Positions 47,609 to 57,231 of a stretch of DNA of 64,000 nucleotides are shown piece after piece; the first letter of the stretch is position 1, and each line of letters begins with the position of its first letter. The notes beneath the pieces were generated by a model. That model did not search any database. It was not told the origin of the DNA and saw only the letters and a list, made by a program, of their open reading frames with translations. The translations under genes were made by a program, and so were the position numbers. This stretch comes from Opitutales bacterium. GTDB lineage: Bacteria > Verrucomicrobiota > Verrucomicrobiia > Opitutales > Oceanipulchritudinaceae. Where the stretch lies: positions 118,570 through 182,569 of the forward strand of contig JAFGCZ010000008.1 of NCBI GenBank assembly GCA_016932335.1, read 5' to 3'.

Positions 47609-49849
47609 TTATTCCAAGGCAGTGGAGGCGTTGAGGTGTTGCTGGAGTGTTTTAAGCAGATCGTTTTTTTTCATGGGTTTGGGGATGTAGTCGTTACAGC
47701 CTGCTGCGAGGCATTGCTCGAGGTCACTGGAAAAGGCGTATCCAGTCTGTGCAATAATAGGAATACGGGGATTGGTTTTGCGGATCTCTCTGGTGGCTTC
47801 CAATCCATTGCCATCGGGCATTCGAATGTCCATAAGCACTAGGTCGATGCTTTCGTCACCGAGTACTTTGGCAACGGTATCGCGCCCGGTGGTGGTTTGG
47901 CTGATGCGCAGGTCGTGGACGCGGAGGACGGTTTTCAAGTATTGGAAGTTCACGGGATCGTCTTCCGCAATAAGGATGTGCTGCCCACTGAAAGCAAAAT
48001 TATCCGCATCGGGCTGAGGCACGGAGCGCTCTTCAACGGAATGGACCTGAAACGGGAGAGTAAAGAAAAAGGTAGTGCCCTGGCCCAAGTCCGATTCAAG
48101 CCATATGTGGCCTCCCATCAGTTCCACACAGCTTCTGGAGATAGCCAGGCCCAGACCGGTGCCTCCGTAGAGTTTCTCGGTTTCGTTGGTCGCTTGGCGG
48201 AAACGCTCAAAAATGGCGGCATGGTTTTCCTGAGCGATGCCAATCCCAGTATCCTTTACCCAGAGGAGCAGCTTACCCGGCTCGTTTTCATCTTCGCGAC
48301 AGCCCAATTCAATGATCCCTCTGGAGGTAAATTTGAGGGCGTTCTGCAAGAGATTGTTCAAGACCTGACGCAGGCGAGTCTGGTCGCACAGGCCTTCCAA
48401 TTCTGCGGGAGGCAGAGAAAGCCGCAGGGACACATCGCCATTGTTCTGTGTGAGCAATTCTCCGTGGAAAATGTCATAGACATCGCTCAGCAATGCGAGT
48501 ATGCGGGTCGGTTTCGGATTGTGCACGGCAAGCCCGGCATCCAGTTTGGAAATATCGATAATGTTATTGATGAGTTCAAGAAGGTTCTCTCCGCTTTTAT
48601 TAATGAGGCTCACAAATTCGCCAGTTTCTTCCCGTGTAAAAGAAGGATCTCCGAGAAGAGAAGAGAATCCGATGATGGCATTGAGGGGTGTACGAATCTC
48701 GTGACTCATATTGGCGAGAAAGGCCGACTTGAGACGATCTGATTCCTCCGCCCGACGGGCGGCCACCGCCAACTCCCGGTTGCTCTGCTCCAGCGCCTCT
48801 GAAGTAGCCTTGAGTTCGGCATTGATGCGCAGAATACTGTCCTCAGACTGCTTGCGTTCGGAAATATAGCGAGCCTGCAAAAGGTTCTGGTAAGCAGTGG
48901 TGGCAATTTGCGCAGCAAAGGTATTAAGCACTCCGGCAATGTTTTTGAATTGCTCTTCGGACATTACCGGAACTCGATAAAAGGCTTTTAACAGTTCTTC
49001 TCGATCGACACCTATTCTGTCGGCATAAGCAAGAATCTGACTCTCATTCTGAGTATCGTCGCGCACCTGCCCGATAAGCCATTTAGCAACCTGACGCTTG
49101 CCGACAACAATGGGAACGCCGGAATCCCAAAGACCACCGCTCAGGCACGGTTTCACATTGGGACCATCTGGGTTATAACGGCCCAATTCGGCATCGGACT
49201 TTCGGCAATTCTGCCGCCCCAGCTCAGTGGTACGCACCAGATTACAGAATTGGCAGAAGTTACTGGGCTTGGTTAAGGGAGTGCCATCCAGGCGGGTCAC
49301 AAGCGAGGCCACATTAAATGCCCCGGAAAAGTTATCCTGCAATGCCTGCAAAGCCTTTAAATCAATAACATCCTCGAGTTCAACACCGTCCGCAGATTCG
49401 CCGGGAGCTGTAACGGCCTCCAGCCTTCGCTGCATAAGCGCTTCATATGCTTTACGCTCACTGATATCGCGGGCGATGCCGAGGACCCCCAAGATCTTAC
49501 CGTCGGAAGCCTTCATCGGAGTTTTGATGGTTTCCAGAATAACGTTTTTCCCTTTTGTTTGATCGAAGATAGTCTCCTCATTCATACTGGGATGCCCGGC
49601 ATGGAGGGCAGCCAAGTCCTTGGAGCGAAAGAATGCCGCAGCTTCATGATCAAAAAGCTCAAAATCGGTATGGCCGATGAATTCGGCTCTGGTTTTGCCA
49701 AAAAAGGTTTGGAAGCGCAAATTACACTCCAGATAGACGCCATCGGGATCCTTTAACCAAACGAGATCCGGAATGGTTTCCAGCAGGACTTTGAGCAGCA
49801 GGCTTGATTGCTCTGCAGTGGCAGAAGTAGAGGTAGGCGTGCGTTCCAT
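47609..49849 (-). CDS. Hybrid histidine kinase PAS-PocR-HisKA-HATPase-REC
   Basis: A 746-residue sensor kinase. It begins with a PAS domain (LLETIPDLVWLKDPDGVYLE; FDHEAAAFFRSKD), followed by a PocR ligand-binding domain (about residues 160-330: NFCQFCNLVRTTELGRQNC, GLWDSGVPIVVGKRQVAKWL). HisKA carries the phospho-acceptor His in MSHEIRTPLNAIIGFSSL and HATPase the N/G boxes (LLQNALKFTSRG, DTGIGI). The C-terminal REC has Asp in VLMDIRMPDG, with Thr in AQTGYA and Lys in IPKPMKK. PocR can bind small metabolites. The start at 49849 drops 17 weak codons. The cognate regulator is not adjacent. Confidence 0.92.
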   Translation of the reverse strand: MERTPTSTSATAEQSSLLLKVLLETIPDLVWLKDPDGVYLECNLRFQTFFGKTRAEFIGHTDFELFDHEAAAFFRSKDLAALHAGHPSMNEETIFDQTKGKNVILETIKTPMKASDGKILGVLGIARDISERKAYEALMQRRLEAVTAPGESADGVELEDVIDLKALQALQDNFSGAFNVASLVTRLDGTPLTKPSNFCQFCNLVRTTELGRQNCRKSDAELGRYNPDGPNVKPCLSGGLWDSGVPIVVGKRQVAKWLIGQVRDDTQNESQILAYADRIGVDREELLKAFYRVPVMSEEQFKNIAGVLNTFAAQIATTAYQNLLQARYISERKQSEDSILRINAELKATSEALEQSNRELAVAARRAEESDRLKSAFLANMSHEIRTPLNAIIGFSSLLGDPSFTREETGEFVSLINKSGENLLELINNIIDISKLDAGLAVHNPKPTRILALLSDVYDIFHGELLTQNNGDVSLRLSLPPAELEGLCDQTRLRQVLNNLLQNALKFTSRGIIELGCREDENEPGKLLLWVKDTGIGIAQENHAAIFERFRQATNETEKLYGGTGLGLAISRSCVELMGGHIWLESDLGQGTTFFFTLPFQVHSVEERSVPQPDADNFAFSGQHILIAEDDPVNFQYLKTVLRVHDLRISQTTTGRDTVAKVLGDESIDLVLMDIRMPDGNGLEATREIRKTNPRIPIIAQTGYAFSSDLEQCLAAGCNDYIPKPMKKNDLLKTLQQHLNASTALE

Positions 49850-49987
49850 GTAAGAGGTTCCCGGGGTAAGCGTACTGATAGACCAGACCGCTTGAAACAC
49901 AAGAACTTACTATAGATAGCACGAGTGGGTAAGTCAACTAAGACGCCCAGCAAAAGGAGGAGTGGAATATAGATCATTTCCCACCAA

Positions 49988-50027
49988 AAAGCCCTCGCTC
50001 CGGGTGGTAAGAGGGAACGAGGGCTTT
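49988..50027 (-). terminator. Terminator after the 50062-52521 TonB-receptor gene
   Basis: 10-bp stem AAAGCCCTCG / CGAGGGCTTT with a 20-base loop. On the reverse strand TTTTT follows the stem. Placed 35 bases after the receptor stop. Confidence 0.8.
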
Positions 50028-50061
50028 GAGTGTTTGTGGATGGATGCGGTTGCTTTTCTAC

Positions 50062-52521
50062 TTAGAAATCGTAGCTGAAACCAAGCCAGGCAGAGCGGCC
50101 TTCCTCATAGTAGGCGTATTCGTAGATGTCTCCGCTGTCGTTGGTATCATTGAAGATGTTGCGGAGCTTAAGGTGCAGGCTGAGGCGGCCGTATTCGGGT
50201 GAATCGTAGGCTACCCAGGTTGTATTGAGGTTGAAGGTGTAGCGGTCGGATACGCGGTAATCTTCGTAGAGCTCGTATCTGGTTCCAGCGACTTTGATAC
50301 TGCCATTCTGGCGGATGCTGTCGTAAGCCAATTCGATGCGCCCGTTGAGGGTTACGCTGAGGCGATCGTCCTTGAGCCAGAAGGATGTCCAGTTGATGTT
50401 GACAAAGTCGGGAGAGCCGAAGCCTTCGCGAATTTGGCGCAGCTCGTTGCGGGTGATGATGGCCTCGTGATAGTAGACATCTTCAAGAATGTCTTCGTTC
50501 TCGTATTCATCATAATAGGTGGGATTGCTGCGCCGGGTTTCGGAGAAGGTTCCGTTGATGTTGAATACGTGGTTCTTCCATTCTTTAGTCCAGTCAAAAG
50601 AGACGGCCTCGTAGTTGGAGAAACCATCGTTGCTGATGTACCACTTGCGGTTGTCAATATCACCATCGACCCAGACAATTGCGGTGCGGGCAAACTCGTC
50701 GTGACCATCGCGGTCGGTGTACTGGAGTTTGAAATTACCCCAGACGCCTTTGAAGGTGGTGGCCAGAGTAAACTCGTCGTTGTAGGGAGTGGTTACATCG
50801 GCCTGGCTGTAGCGGGTGGAGGAGATGACCATATAGGTGTACCATCCGTCGTCGGAGTAAACGTATTGCCCGGCATCGTTGACGGTGTAGGTGCGGCGCT
50901 CAAGGATGAGGTCGGGCATGTTTTCTTTGAGGGCAAAGGAGAGGGTATTTCCGGCATAATAGCGGTTCCAGCCGGCGGTGATATCGAGCCATTGCGTGGG
51001 GCTCCAGGTAGCAACCAGGCGCGGAGCAAGGTTATCGCCATCGAGAAAGTCCTCGTGATCGTAGCGCAGGCCAAAGCGGTAGCTGAGTTTAGTACCGGCA
51101 ATCTGATGTTCGTTGGAATACTCGGCCCAAGCCGCGGCACTGTTAACGGTGGCATTGGCATCGAAGGCCATGTTTACGTTGCGCTGCTGGAGGGCCTGCT
51201 CGCCGTCGATAACGGTTGGATCGTCGGGGCCTTCAGCAGAGACCACAAGATCGCTGACCAAAGCCCGGGAGTAGCCGTAATTGGTTTCCGCACGGGTGGT
51301 GGTGGCATGCTGGTAGATGTATTCGGCACCGATGTTGATTTTGGCCGTTTCGGTGAGGCTCAGGGTATAATCGGCCTTAAGGGGGAGCTGTTCCTCGGTG
51401 GCATCTATATTACCCCAGCCTCCTTTGCTGGCACTGCTGCGCCCGGGAGCAACCCAGTCGATACTTTCGGTAACACTGTAGTTATAGTTATGTGGAGGGT
51501 GTTCGCGCCCCAGTTCGCTGGACTGGTAGCCGGTGGTAATTTTCAGGGTAGAATCGTCGGTCTGGCGGAGCAATTCGGCAGTGTGCTGCCAGGCGGTATT
51601 TTCCTGAGTGCGCAGACTTTGCTCGTAATTTTCCATTTCCGAAGGCGTGTAAATGGCCGTGTATTTAATGCTTACCTCGTCGTTCAACGTGTGCTTAACA
51701 CGGGCCTTGTAATTCTCCACATAGCTGGTAGCGCTGCGCTCCAGATAAGAGTAACTGGCGTGGGGCTGCTGATTGTCCAGCTTGGACTCCTGATAGCTGT
51801 ATTCGAAAAGTGCGGCCGTTTTGCTGTTGATGGGCGCTTCGGCATAGGCTCCGTACTGGAGCTTGGTAAATTGGGCCTTAACAGGGGTGTCTTCCGCATC
51901 GAAGTCTTCGGGGACCACCAGCTTGTAGGTCATGGTATCGTCGGATTCAAAACCGAAGTTGAACCCGCTGTGGTATTCACCGCTGGGGTCTTTGGTTTCG
52001 ACCTCAAAAACACCTCCGGTAAAGTTACCGTAAGCAGCAGGCACATTGCTGTCGTAGACCGTTACCGACTCAATCATCTGCGGGTTGACGAAAACGGTCT
52101 GCGGGTGCCCCACCGGATCGTCGGTATCGTGGATGTTATCGTTGGTGGCATCGTGCAGCGTGTTGGTGCTCATGCCGTCTACGATGAAGTTGTTGTCGTA
52201 GTAGCGACCTCCGGAAATACTGATGCGGGAGGGCCGCACATCGAGAATGGACTCCTCGGAAATCTCGTTATACGTGTTGAAGAACTGCACATTGGGCAGA
52301 GAATAGGCAATGTCGTTGATGGTGGCACTGCCTGTGCCGCGCTGCGCGATCGTTTCTTTGTTGAGGACTGTTTTGCCAAGGGCTTCGTTGGCCGGGATGG
52401 AATCGGCAACGACTTCGACCTTGATTTCAGGAGCGGTCGTTTCGTCGGCCAGAACATACTGAGTCCCAGTCGCAAGAGATAGCGACAAAAGCAGTCTGCG
52501 AGTGTATGGTTTGTTAAGCAT
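50062..52521 (-). CDS. TonB-dependent outer-membrane receptor (819 aa)
   Basis: A TonB-dependent receptor smaller than the carbohydrate receptors in this window. Signal peptide MLNKPYTRRLLLSLSLATGT, then a plug with IKVEVVADSIPANEALGK, GGRYYDNNFIVDGMS and the conserved MIESVTVYDSNVPAAYGNFTG. The barrel ends in SAWLGFSYDF with terminal Phe. It is the last gene of a six-gene reverse-strand cluster (DUF4857, ABC permease, ABC ATPase, PepSY, Cys/His-rich periplasmic protein upstream) and lies opposite an exbBD-tonB operon. This context points to metal or heme uptake rather than glycan uptake (inference). A terminator follows. Confidence 0.92.
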   Translation of the reverse strand: MLNKPYTRRLLLSLSLATGTQYVLADETTAPEIKVEVVADSIPANEALGKTVLNKETIAQRGTGSATINDIAYSLPNVQFFNTYNEISEESILDVRPSRISISGGRYYDNNFIVDGMSTNTLHDATNDNIHDTDDPVGHPQTVFVNPQMIESVTVYDSNVPAAYGNFTGGVFEVETKDPSGEYHSGFNFGFESDDTMTYKLVVPEDFDAEDTPVKAQFTKLQYGAYAEAPINSKTAALFEYSYQESKLDNQQPHASYSYLERSATSYVENYKARVKHTLNDEVSIKYTAIYTPSEMENYEQSLRTQENTAWQHTAELLRQTDDSTLKITTGYQSSELGREHPPHNYNYSVTESIDWVAPGRSSASKGGWGNIDATEEQLPLKADYTLSLTETAKINIGAEYIYQHATTTRAETNYGYSRALVSDLVVSAEGPDDPTVIDGEQALQQRNVNMAFDANATVNSAAAWAEYSNEHQIAGTKLSYRFGLRYDHEDFLDGDNLAPRLVATWSPTQWLDITAGWNRYYAGNTLSFALKENMPDLILERRTYTVNDAGQYVYSDDGWYTYMVISSTRYSQADVTTPYNDEFTLATTFKGVWGNFKLQYTDRDGHDEFARTAIVWVDGDIDNRKWYISNDGFSNYEAVSFDWTKEWKNHVFNINGTFSETRRSNPTYYDEYENEDILEDVYYHEAIITRNELRQIREGFGSPDFVNINWTSFWLKDDRLSVTLNGRIELAYDSIRQNGSIKVAGTRYELYEDYRVSDRYTFNLNTTWVAYDSPEYGRLSLHLKLRNIFNDTNDSGDIYEYAYYEEGRSAWLGFSYDF

Positions 52522-52545
52522 AGTTGTTTTCCGGTTGAAAAAGGA

Positions 52546-53817
52546 TCAGCTGATACGGCGATTTTGGCGTGGAGCCGCCGGAGGAATGCACCAGTAAGCG
52601 ACAAAGCCGAAGATACCGGTAGGGAGCATGAGCAGGCTCATGATCTTCTGAGAGGTGCTCCAGGAACCTCTGCGCACGCTGAAAAGAATGGAAAGCAAGG
52701 CCAGAGCAAGGCTAAGGAGCATCGACCAGGGGGAGCCCGATTCTGCATAGAAGCCGATATATCCGGAGCCTTCGCTGCGGAATTGCAGTGTCCAGGGGAA
52801 CAGCACAGAGGCTATCCTCCCCTGCGGCATTCGCTCTAAGCTCGGGAGAGCCTCGGAATAGGTATCCAGCAAATCGTAAGAACGGTTAAAGACGATGGAC
52901 TCCTGCCAGTCGTCGTTCTGAACGGTAAGCATTACATAAAGCACATTGCCGCTGAGGCGCAGGCTGGACTCTGCCGGAAGATAATGCTGAAAAGGCACAC
53001 GGACCGGGCGGTAGCCCTCGCCGACCACCATCCACACGGAATCATCCTGCCCGATAATGAGGCAGCGCAGTTCCTTGTTGGCCTGCTCAGAAACAAGGAT
53101 GTGGCGCGGGTGAATCTCCTGCCAAAGGGGATCTGCAGAAACCTCGGCCGGTTTGGTAACGAACGGTTCTCCACGTTTCATCTGCAACTGAAAGAGAGTT
53201 CCGGCTTGGTCTACGAGAAAATAGCCTTCGTCGTAGGGTTTACGGGTAGTACTGTTACCGTAGGCAGCTGTAGCCGGAAAAACAAATCCGGCATCCGCCA
53301 GCGCTTCAGTAAAACGCCGTCCTTTATCCGAAAGCAAACGGTTTGTCTTGGAATCAAGCAGTTCAATCCGATGTCCCGGGCGCATAAATTCTCCGGTCGT
53401 TTCCAGTTCAACTTTACCGGTGGCACTGTCCATCAGGGGATAGAGGGCAACGCCCGGAAAATCGAGCTCGGGTGCTTTGAGGCGCAGGCTGGTCCGCTGT
53501 TCGCGAATAATTTTGGTGGAAATGGGTACCCCTCGGATTTCATCGGGCAATTTGCCATCGTGGTAAAGCTGCAAGTAATTATGCAATGGTGTAATCTTCT
53601 GAAAAGCTTCCTCAGAATAAGCAACCCCGGAGCGGTCCATGTAGCGGATACCGCTCTCCTCGAAGCGATAGAAGGCGAAGTCTTCGAGCACACTGCTGTA
53701 GATCGTATAGGGAGCCTCTACCTTTTCGGAAAAGGCTATCCAATAAGTTAAGGGCAGGTAGTGGGAGAGCACTCCTGTGGCGAGCAGAAATAAAAGAATA
53801 CGGACAAAGTGAATCAT
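52546..53817 (-). CDS. DUF4857 membrane protein of a TonB/ABC transport cluster
   Basis: A 423-residue protein with one N-terminal and two C-terminal hydrophobic segments around a large periplasmic domain (EESGIRYMDRSGVAYSEEAF, YDEGYFLVDQAGTLFQLQM, ELRCLIIGQDDSVWMVVGEG). The family, DUF4857, is known mainly from Bacteroidota clusters with the same ABC genes. Function unknown, but the position between a TonB receptor and an ABC transporter implies a subunit of a transport machine. Its start overlaps the permease stop by four bases (ATGA). Confidence 0.8.
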   Translation of the reverse strand: MIHFVRILLFLLATGVLSHYLPLTYWIAFSEKVEAPYTIYSSVLEDFAFYRFEESGIRYMDRSGVAYSEEAFQKITPLHNYLQLYHDGKLPDEIRGVPISTKIIREQRTSLRLKAPELDFPGVALYPLMDSATGKVELETTGEFMRPGHRIELLDSKTNRLLSDKGRRFTEALADAGFVFPATAAYGNSTTRKPYDEGYFLVDQAGTLFQLQMKRGEPFVTKPAEVSADPLWQEIHPRHILVSEQANKELRCLIIGQDDSVWMVVGEGYRPVRVPFQHYLPAESSLRLSGNVLYVMLTVQNDDWQESIVFNRSYDLLDTYSEALPSLERMPQGRIASVLFPWTLQFRSEGSGYIGFYAESGSPWSMLLSLALALLSILFSVRRGSWSTSQKIMSLLMLPTGIFGFVAYWCIPPAAPRQNRRIS

Positions 53818-54491
53818 TGGGAAAGCCCCTTTCTATAACGGAAGGAGGAAAGCAGAGGCAGGCAGAGAAAAAGCACTGCGGCGATGGTCAGATGAGGCAG
53901 GATACGGGCATAGGTATCGTAAAAATCGAGGTAGTAGAGTTGCCGAATAAGGCCATAACCAAGCAAAAGGTAGACCACGCGATAGCGTTTATAGCCTTCC
54001 ATTTGAAAGAGGGCCATGAAGAGGTAGCCAAAAATACCCCCGATGAGCCAGGGGAAGGAGGTGATGACAAGGTTTCCCAAAAATTCAGCGGGGAAATAGA
54101 AGGTAGAAAAAACCGCAAAAACAAGTAAGGCCGGCAGGACAGTGGCCAGCATGAGGGCAAGGCCAATGAGCTCGTGCCAAAGAATTGCTTTCTCTTCGTT
54201 GAGCGGCAGGTGAAAGAGCAGGCGAATCCGGTGATTTTTGGACTCCTCGTGAAACTGAAGAAAACCAAGGAGCGTCCCCGAAATGAGAGGGAGCCAGCGA
54301 TAGGGAGTGTAGAAGAGGTAGGCTTTGGCAATCCAGGATCCCCAGATTTGTTCTCCCTCATAGAAATTGCCGACATAGCGCAGTTTCAGGCATAGATAGA
54401 GGGCAAAGCAAATATTGGCCGCCAGCAAAAGGCCGGCAACCGACTTCAGTTTGATCCATTCTTTATAGCAAAAGGCATTGAGGTAGCGCAT
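53814..54491 (-). CDS. ABC-2-type transporter permease
   Basis: A 225-residue membrane protein with six hydrophobic segments (LKSVAGLLLAANICFALYL, LIGLALMLATVLPALLVFAV, LVITSFPWLIGGIFGYLFMA, YLLLGYGLIRQLYYL). The arrangement matches the single-domain permeases that pair with BcrA-type ATPases. It starts one base inside the stop of the ATPase gene (TGATG) and overlaps DUF4857 by four bases. With its ATPase it may export a ligand or drive conformational change of the receptor complex; direction unknown. Confidence 0.82.
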   Translation of the reverse strand: MRYLNAFCYKEWIKLKSVAGLLLAANICFALYLCLKLRYVGNFYEGEQIWGSWIAKAYLFYTPYRWLPLISGTLLGFLQFHEESKNHRIRLLFHLPLNEEKAILWHELIGLALMLATVLPALLVFAVFSTFYFPAEFLGNLVITSFPWLIGGIFGYLFMALFQMEGYKRYRVVYLLLGYGLIRQLYYLDFYDTYARILPHLTIAAVLFLCLPLLSSFRYRKGLSQ

Positions 54492-55378
54492 CAGTATTTT
54501 CCGGTTAGGGCGATGAAAGCATCTTCCAGTGTCATGGGTACAGGAGTGAGGGATTCAGGTGTGAGGCCCCTGGCCCTGAGGTAGTCAGCAGCTGTCTCAG
54601 CGGTAAAGTAACCGTTGAGGCTGTAGCCCGATTTATCCTTTTCGATGCGGGTTCCAGTGGCTGAGTCAAAGGATTCGGGAAGCTCTGCCGGATTATTGAA
54701 ATGGTATTTGCGGTAAGAACCGGAAAAGTGGTGGAGATCGGTGCGGGCAATGACCCGGCCGTGATCATAGATAATGCAATCGTCGATGAGGTTTTCCAGA
54801 TCCTGAATAATGTGTGACGTAAGCAGAATGCTGCGGTGGTCTGCGGCGGCGTATTCTCTGATAACATCAATGAAGAGCCGGCGGTATCCGGGGTCGAGCC
54901 CCATGGAATAGTCGTCAAAGATAATGAGTGATGGATCCTGAGCTAGAATAAGCCCCAGAGCCACCTGAGAACGCTGCCCGCAGGACATGGTGGCAATTTT
55001 CTGTGCGGGGGTGATATCTAGCTTGCTGATGAGGTGGAAATAAATTTTGGGATCCCATTTTTCGTAGAAGCGGGCGTAAAAGCGTTCGATCTGATGCACG
55101 TTCAGGAAGCTGTATTGTATATGCCCTTCGATCAGGTAACCGATCTGCTGCTTGGTCCGGTGAGACAGCGCATGAGAAGGTTCTCCCAGCAAGAGGCACT
55201 GTCCGGAAGTTGGCGTGAGGAAGGAATTGAGGATATTGATGGTGGTGGTTTTCCCGGCACCATTGCGCCCAAGCAGGCCGCAGATACGGCCTTTGGGCAA
55301 GCTCCAGGAAACATCAAAGAGCACCTGACGGCTGCCATAACAGTGGTTGAGTCCTTCGCAAAGAATGACGTCGCTCAT
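54491..55378 (-). CDS. ABC transporter ATP-binding protein
   Basis: A 295-residue ATPase. Walker A is GLLGRNGAGKTTTINIL, the signature is MSCGQRSQVALGL and Walker B is LIIFDDYSMGLDPG, where the usual catalytic Glu is Asp (also common in this branch). A His switch is at ILLTSH. About 80 residues of C-terminal extension (YRKYHFNNPAELPESF; ARGLTPESLTPVPMTLEDAF) may bind the permease. First of the ABC pair; nine bases downstream of PepSY. Confidence 0.9.
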   Translation of the reverse strand: MSDVILCEGLNHCYGSRQVLFDVSWSLPKGRICGLLGRNGAGKTTTINILNSFLTPTSGQCLLLGEPSHALSHRTKQQIGYLIEGHIQYSFLNVHQIERFYARFYEKWDPKIYFHLISKLDITPAQKIATMSCGQRSQVALGLILAQDPSLIIFDDYSMGLDPGYRRLFIDVIREYAAADHRSILLTSHIIQDLENLIDDCIIYDHGRVIARTDLHHFSGSYRKYHFNNPAELPESFDSATGTRIEKDKSGYSLNGYFTAETAADYLRARGLTPESLTPVPMTLEDAFIALTGKY

Positions 55379-55387
55379 AGAGAGTGT

Positions 55388-55948
55388 TTATTGAATGCTG
55401 AAAAAGGCAATGACTCCGGGAATGAGGATCCCCAAAGCCACAAGAATGGTTCCCCGCCAGCGCATGCCATTTTTCCCCCGCAGGAGGAAGAGACCGGTAA
55501 CGGAGATAAGGATGAGGGATACGGCAAAAAAATCGGAAAACCACGTCCAGAGGTTCCCCGGATTGAAGTGCAGTTTATTGGCCGTATGAAAGAAAGGGCG
55601 CGGAGAAACGGTTTCCACCGTCAACTGGCCGGAGGCAGGCATGAGGGTGGCGGTTCCACCATCAATAAAGATACGGATGGAATCGGCATCTGGAGCATAG
55701 TGCTTCTTGTAGCGCCCTGTAATGCCCTGTTGTGCGAGCAAAGTGCGCACCTGATCGGCATCCAGGTTATCCGGCTGCGGAGCAACCGTGTAAACGGCGG
55801 TATGCACAACGTAGCTGGGATTCCAGTCCCTTCGATGATTGAGAGCAATTCCGGAGAGCCCGTAGACCACAATGGCCCCGAAGAAGAAATAACCCAGATC
55901 GCGATGGAGCACGCGGAAGATTTTCCGCCACTTCAGTTGCAGTTTCAT
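55388..55948 (-). CDS. PepSY-type membrane protein
   Basis: A 186-residue protein with PepSY-associated transmembrane helices: HRDLGYFFFGAIVVYGLSGI near the N-terminus (an RDLGYF loop and first helix), WFSDFFAVSLILISVTGLF and a last helix LVALGILIPGVIAFFSIQ. The intervening PepSY domain is periplasmic. Relatives act as ferric-siderophore or metal reductases and sit in TonB-receptor clusters. The start overlaps the upstream stop by four bases. Confidence 0.8.
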   Translation of the reverse strand: MKLQLKWRKIFRVLHRDLGYFFFGAIVVYGLSGIALNHRRDWNPSYVVHTAVYTVAPQPDNLDADQVRTLLAQQGITGRYKKHYAPDADSIRIFIDGGTATLMPASGQLTVETVSPRPFFHTANKLHFNPGNLWTWFSDFFAVSLILISVTGLFLLRGKNGMRWRGTILVALGILIPGVIAFFSIQ

Positions 55949-56472
55949 TCTTCGATTACTTCCCAGTCAGTCGCATCCACCCAGATGGAGGAAAGGTAGG
56001 CTTTACCGCTTTCGGCCAACTGCCGGCGCAATTGAGCAATTCGCTTCAAAGTGGGCGTTTCCTCTTTTCCGGTGGCACATGCCCCCTCACAGAACCCGGA
56101 AGTACTCTCGTGTTCATGAGTGGCTGAAGCGGCTTCTGCCTCCCATTGATTGAGGTAGGCGTCGTCGATGCGAAGCTCCCGAAGTACGCCTCGAACGATG
56201 ACGGTATCTCCGTTATGGGCGCGGTCAAATGATTTTCCGCCACGGACCACCTCGGCACGGAAGGTGGCCGATTGGCCATCTTCAGATTTAAAGAAGGCTT
56301 TTTTACCCCCATGTGAACACACGCCGATTTGCATGGCGCGAAGCTCAACGGCCTCGTTAATGTGCGCGTCGGCCTGCTCGTAGAGCGCAGGCAAATCCGT
56401 CTGCCAAGCAGCAGAAAGGGAAAGGCTGATAAAGAGAGTAAGCAGGGACAGGATACGTTTGGGACAGTTCAT
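55945..56472 (-). CDS. Exported Cys/His-containing periplasmic protein
   Basis: A 175-residue protein with signal peptide MNCPKRILSLLTLFISLSLSA. A beta-rich core follows (GVCSHGGKKAFFKSEDGQSA, SFDRAHNGDTVIVRGVLREL). A Cys/His cluster then appears, HEHESTSGFCEGACATGKEE, that looks like a metal site. It ends in helices and SSIWVDATDWEVIEE. First gene of the reverse-strand cluster (ATGA overlap with PepSY), divergent from exbB. I do not know the family; a metal-binding or OB-like lipid/metal carrier role is plausible from the motif and neighbours. Confidence 0.65.
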   Translation of the reverse strand: MNCPKRILSLLTLFISLSLSAAWQTDLPALYEQADAHINEAVELRAMQIGVCSHGGKKAFFKSEDGQSATFRAEVVRGGKSFDRAHNGDTVIVRGVLRELRIDDAYLNQWEAEAASATHEHESTSGFCEGACATGKEETPTLKRIAQLRRQLAESGKAYLSSIWVDATDWEVIEE

Positions 56473-56530
56473 GATAAAAGCAATTTTAAGGTTGCCTCCA
56501 ATTGAGACTCGGTATTAAAAGCACCCGTTG

Positions 56531-56553
56531 TTATTGAGTGTCAATCGCAATAA
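56531..56553. promoter_or_regulatory. Dyad in the divergent exbB / periplasmic-protein intergenic region
   Basis: TTATTG (56531-56536) and CAATAA (56548-56553) form a short inverted repeat spaced by 11 bases, between the two divergent operons and just before exbB. It could be a shared operator; it does not match a classical Fur box closely. Confidence 0.35.
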
Positions 56554-56555
56554 TT

Positions 56556-57230
56556 ATGATCGAGAAACTTTTTGAGCATGGCGGAGCGACGTTGTATCCG
56601 CTGATAATTCTGTCTGTGCTGGCTTTGGCAGTAACATTGGAGCGCATTTACTACTATGTGAGAACCTGGAGCAGTTACCCGCGGCTATTGGCGAAAATCC
56701 GTGAAAACCTGATCCGTTCTCCCGTAGGGACGCTTTCCGGAGCGGACTTTCTGGAAAAAGACCGCAGGCCGCTGGCCAAGATGGCCCATTTGTTGATCCA
56801 TTGCCAGAACCGCTGCCCGAGTATACGCAACGATATTTTGAAGCGAGAGGGAGAGCGCATCCTTTGTGATGCCTATCGCTATGTGCGTTTTCTGGGGCTG
56901 TGCGCGACCATAGCACCGCTTCTAGGATTGGCTGGAACGGTTCTAGGACTGGTAAGCACCTTTATGTTGATTGAGTCCAAAGGCGGTCAGGTAAACCCGG
57001 CAGAATTGGCCGGCGGCATCTGGGAGGCCCTTTTAACAACAATAGCAGGGCTGGCCATAGCGATTCCCTGTATGCTGGTTTACCACTTTTTCTCGGGGCG
57101 CTGTGACTCTCTGGCCCGCGATTTGAAAAACCTGGTGAGTGAAGTGGATGAGTGGCTGCACCTACACGATGCTCCAGCCTGCAATCAATGCCTTGAGAAC
57201 CCGGCCCGGGAAGCCATAAGCAGACGTTGA
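56556..57230 (+). CDS. exbB: ExbB/TolQ-family proton-channel subunit
   Basis: A 224-residue inner-membrane protein with the MotA/TolQ/ExbB fold. Three hydrophobic segments are visible (TLYPLIILSVLALAVTLERI; FLGLCATIAPLLGLAGTVLG; LTTIAGLAIAIPCMLVY). The GLAGTVLGLV and GGIWEALLTTIAGL motifs are conserved in the family. The start at 56556 (MIEKLFEHGG) is preferred over a GTG six codons upstream. With exbD and tonB it forms the energiser complex for the outer-membrane receptors. Confidence 0.92.
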   Translation: MIEKLFEHGGATLYPLIILSVLALAVTLERIYYYVRTWSSYPRLLAKIRENLIRSPVGTLSGADFLEKDRRPLAKMAHLLIHCQNRCPSIRNDILKREGERILCDAYRYVRFLGLCATIAPLLGLAGTVLGLVSTFMLIESKGGQVNPAELAGGIWEALLTTIAGLAIAIPCMLVYHFFSGRCDSLARDLKNLVSEVDEWLHLHDAPACNQCLENPAREAISRR

Positions 57231-57231
57231 A

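Noticed and set aside
50434..52482. 682-codon forward frame opposite the 50062-52521 TonB-receptor gene
   Set aside because: It is exactly antisense to a well-supported receptor, has Gly/Val-rich low-complexity composition and no recognisable domain; a shadow of GC-rich coding sequence.
56473..56555. Fur box between the divergent transport operons
   Set aside because: No stretch approaches the 19-bp GATAATGATAATCATTATC consensus; only a weak TTATTG/CAATAA dyad is present.
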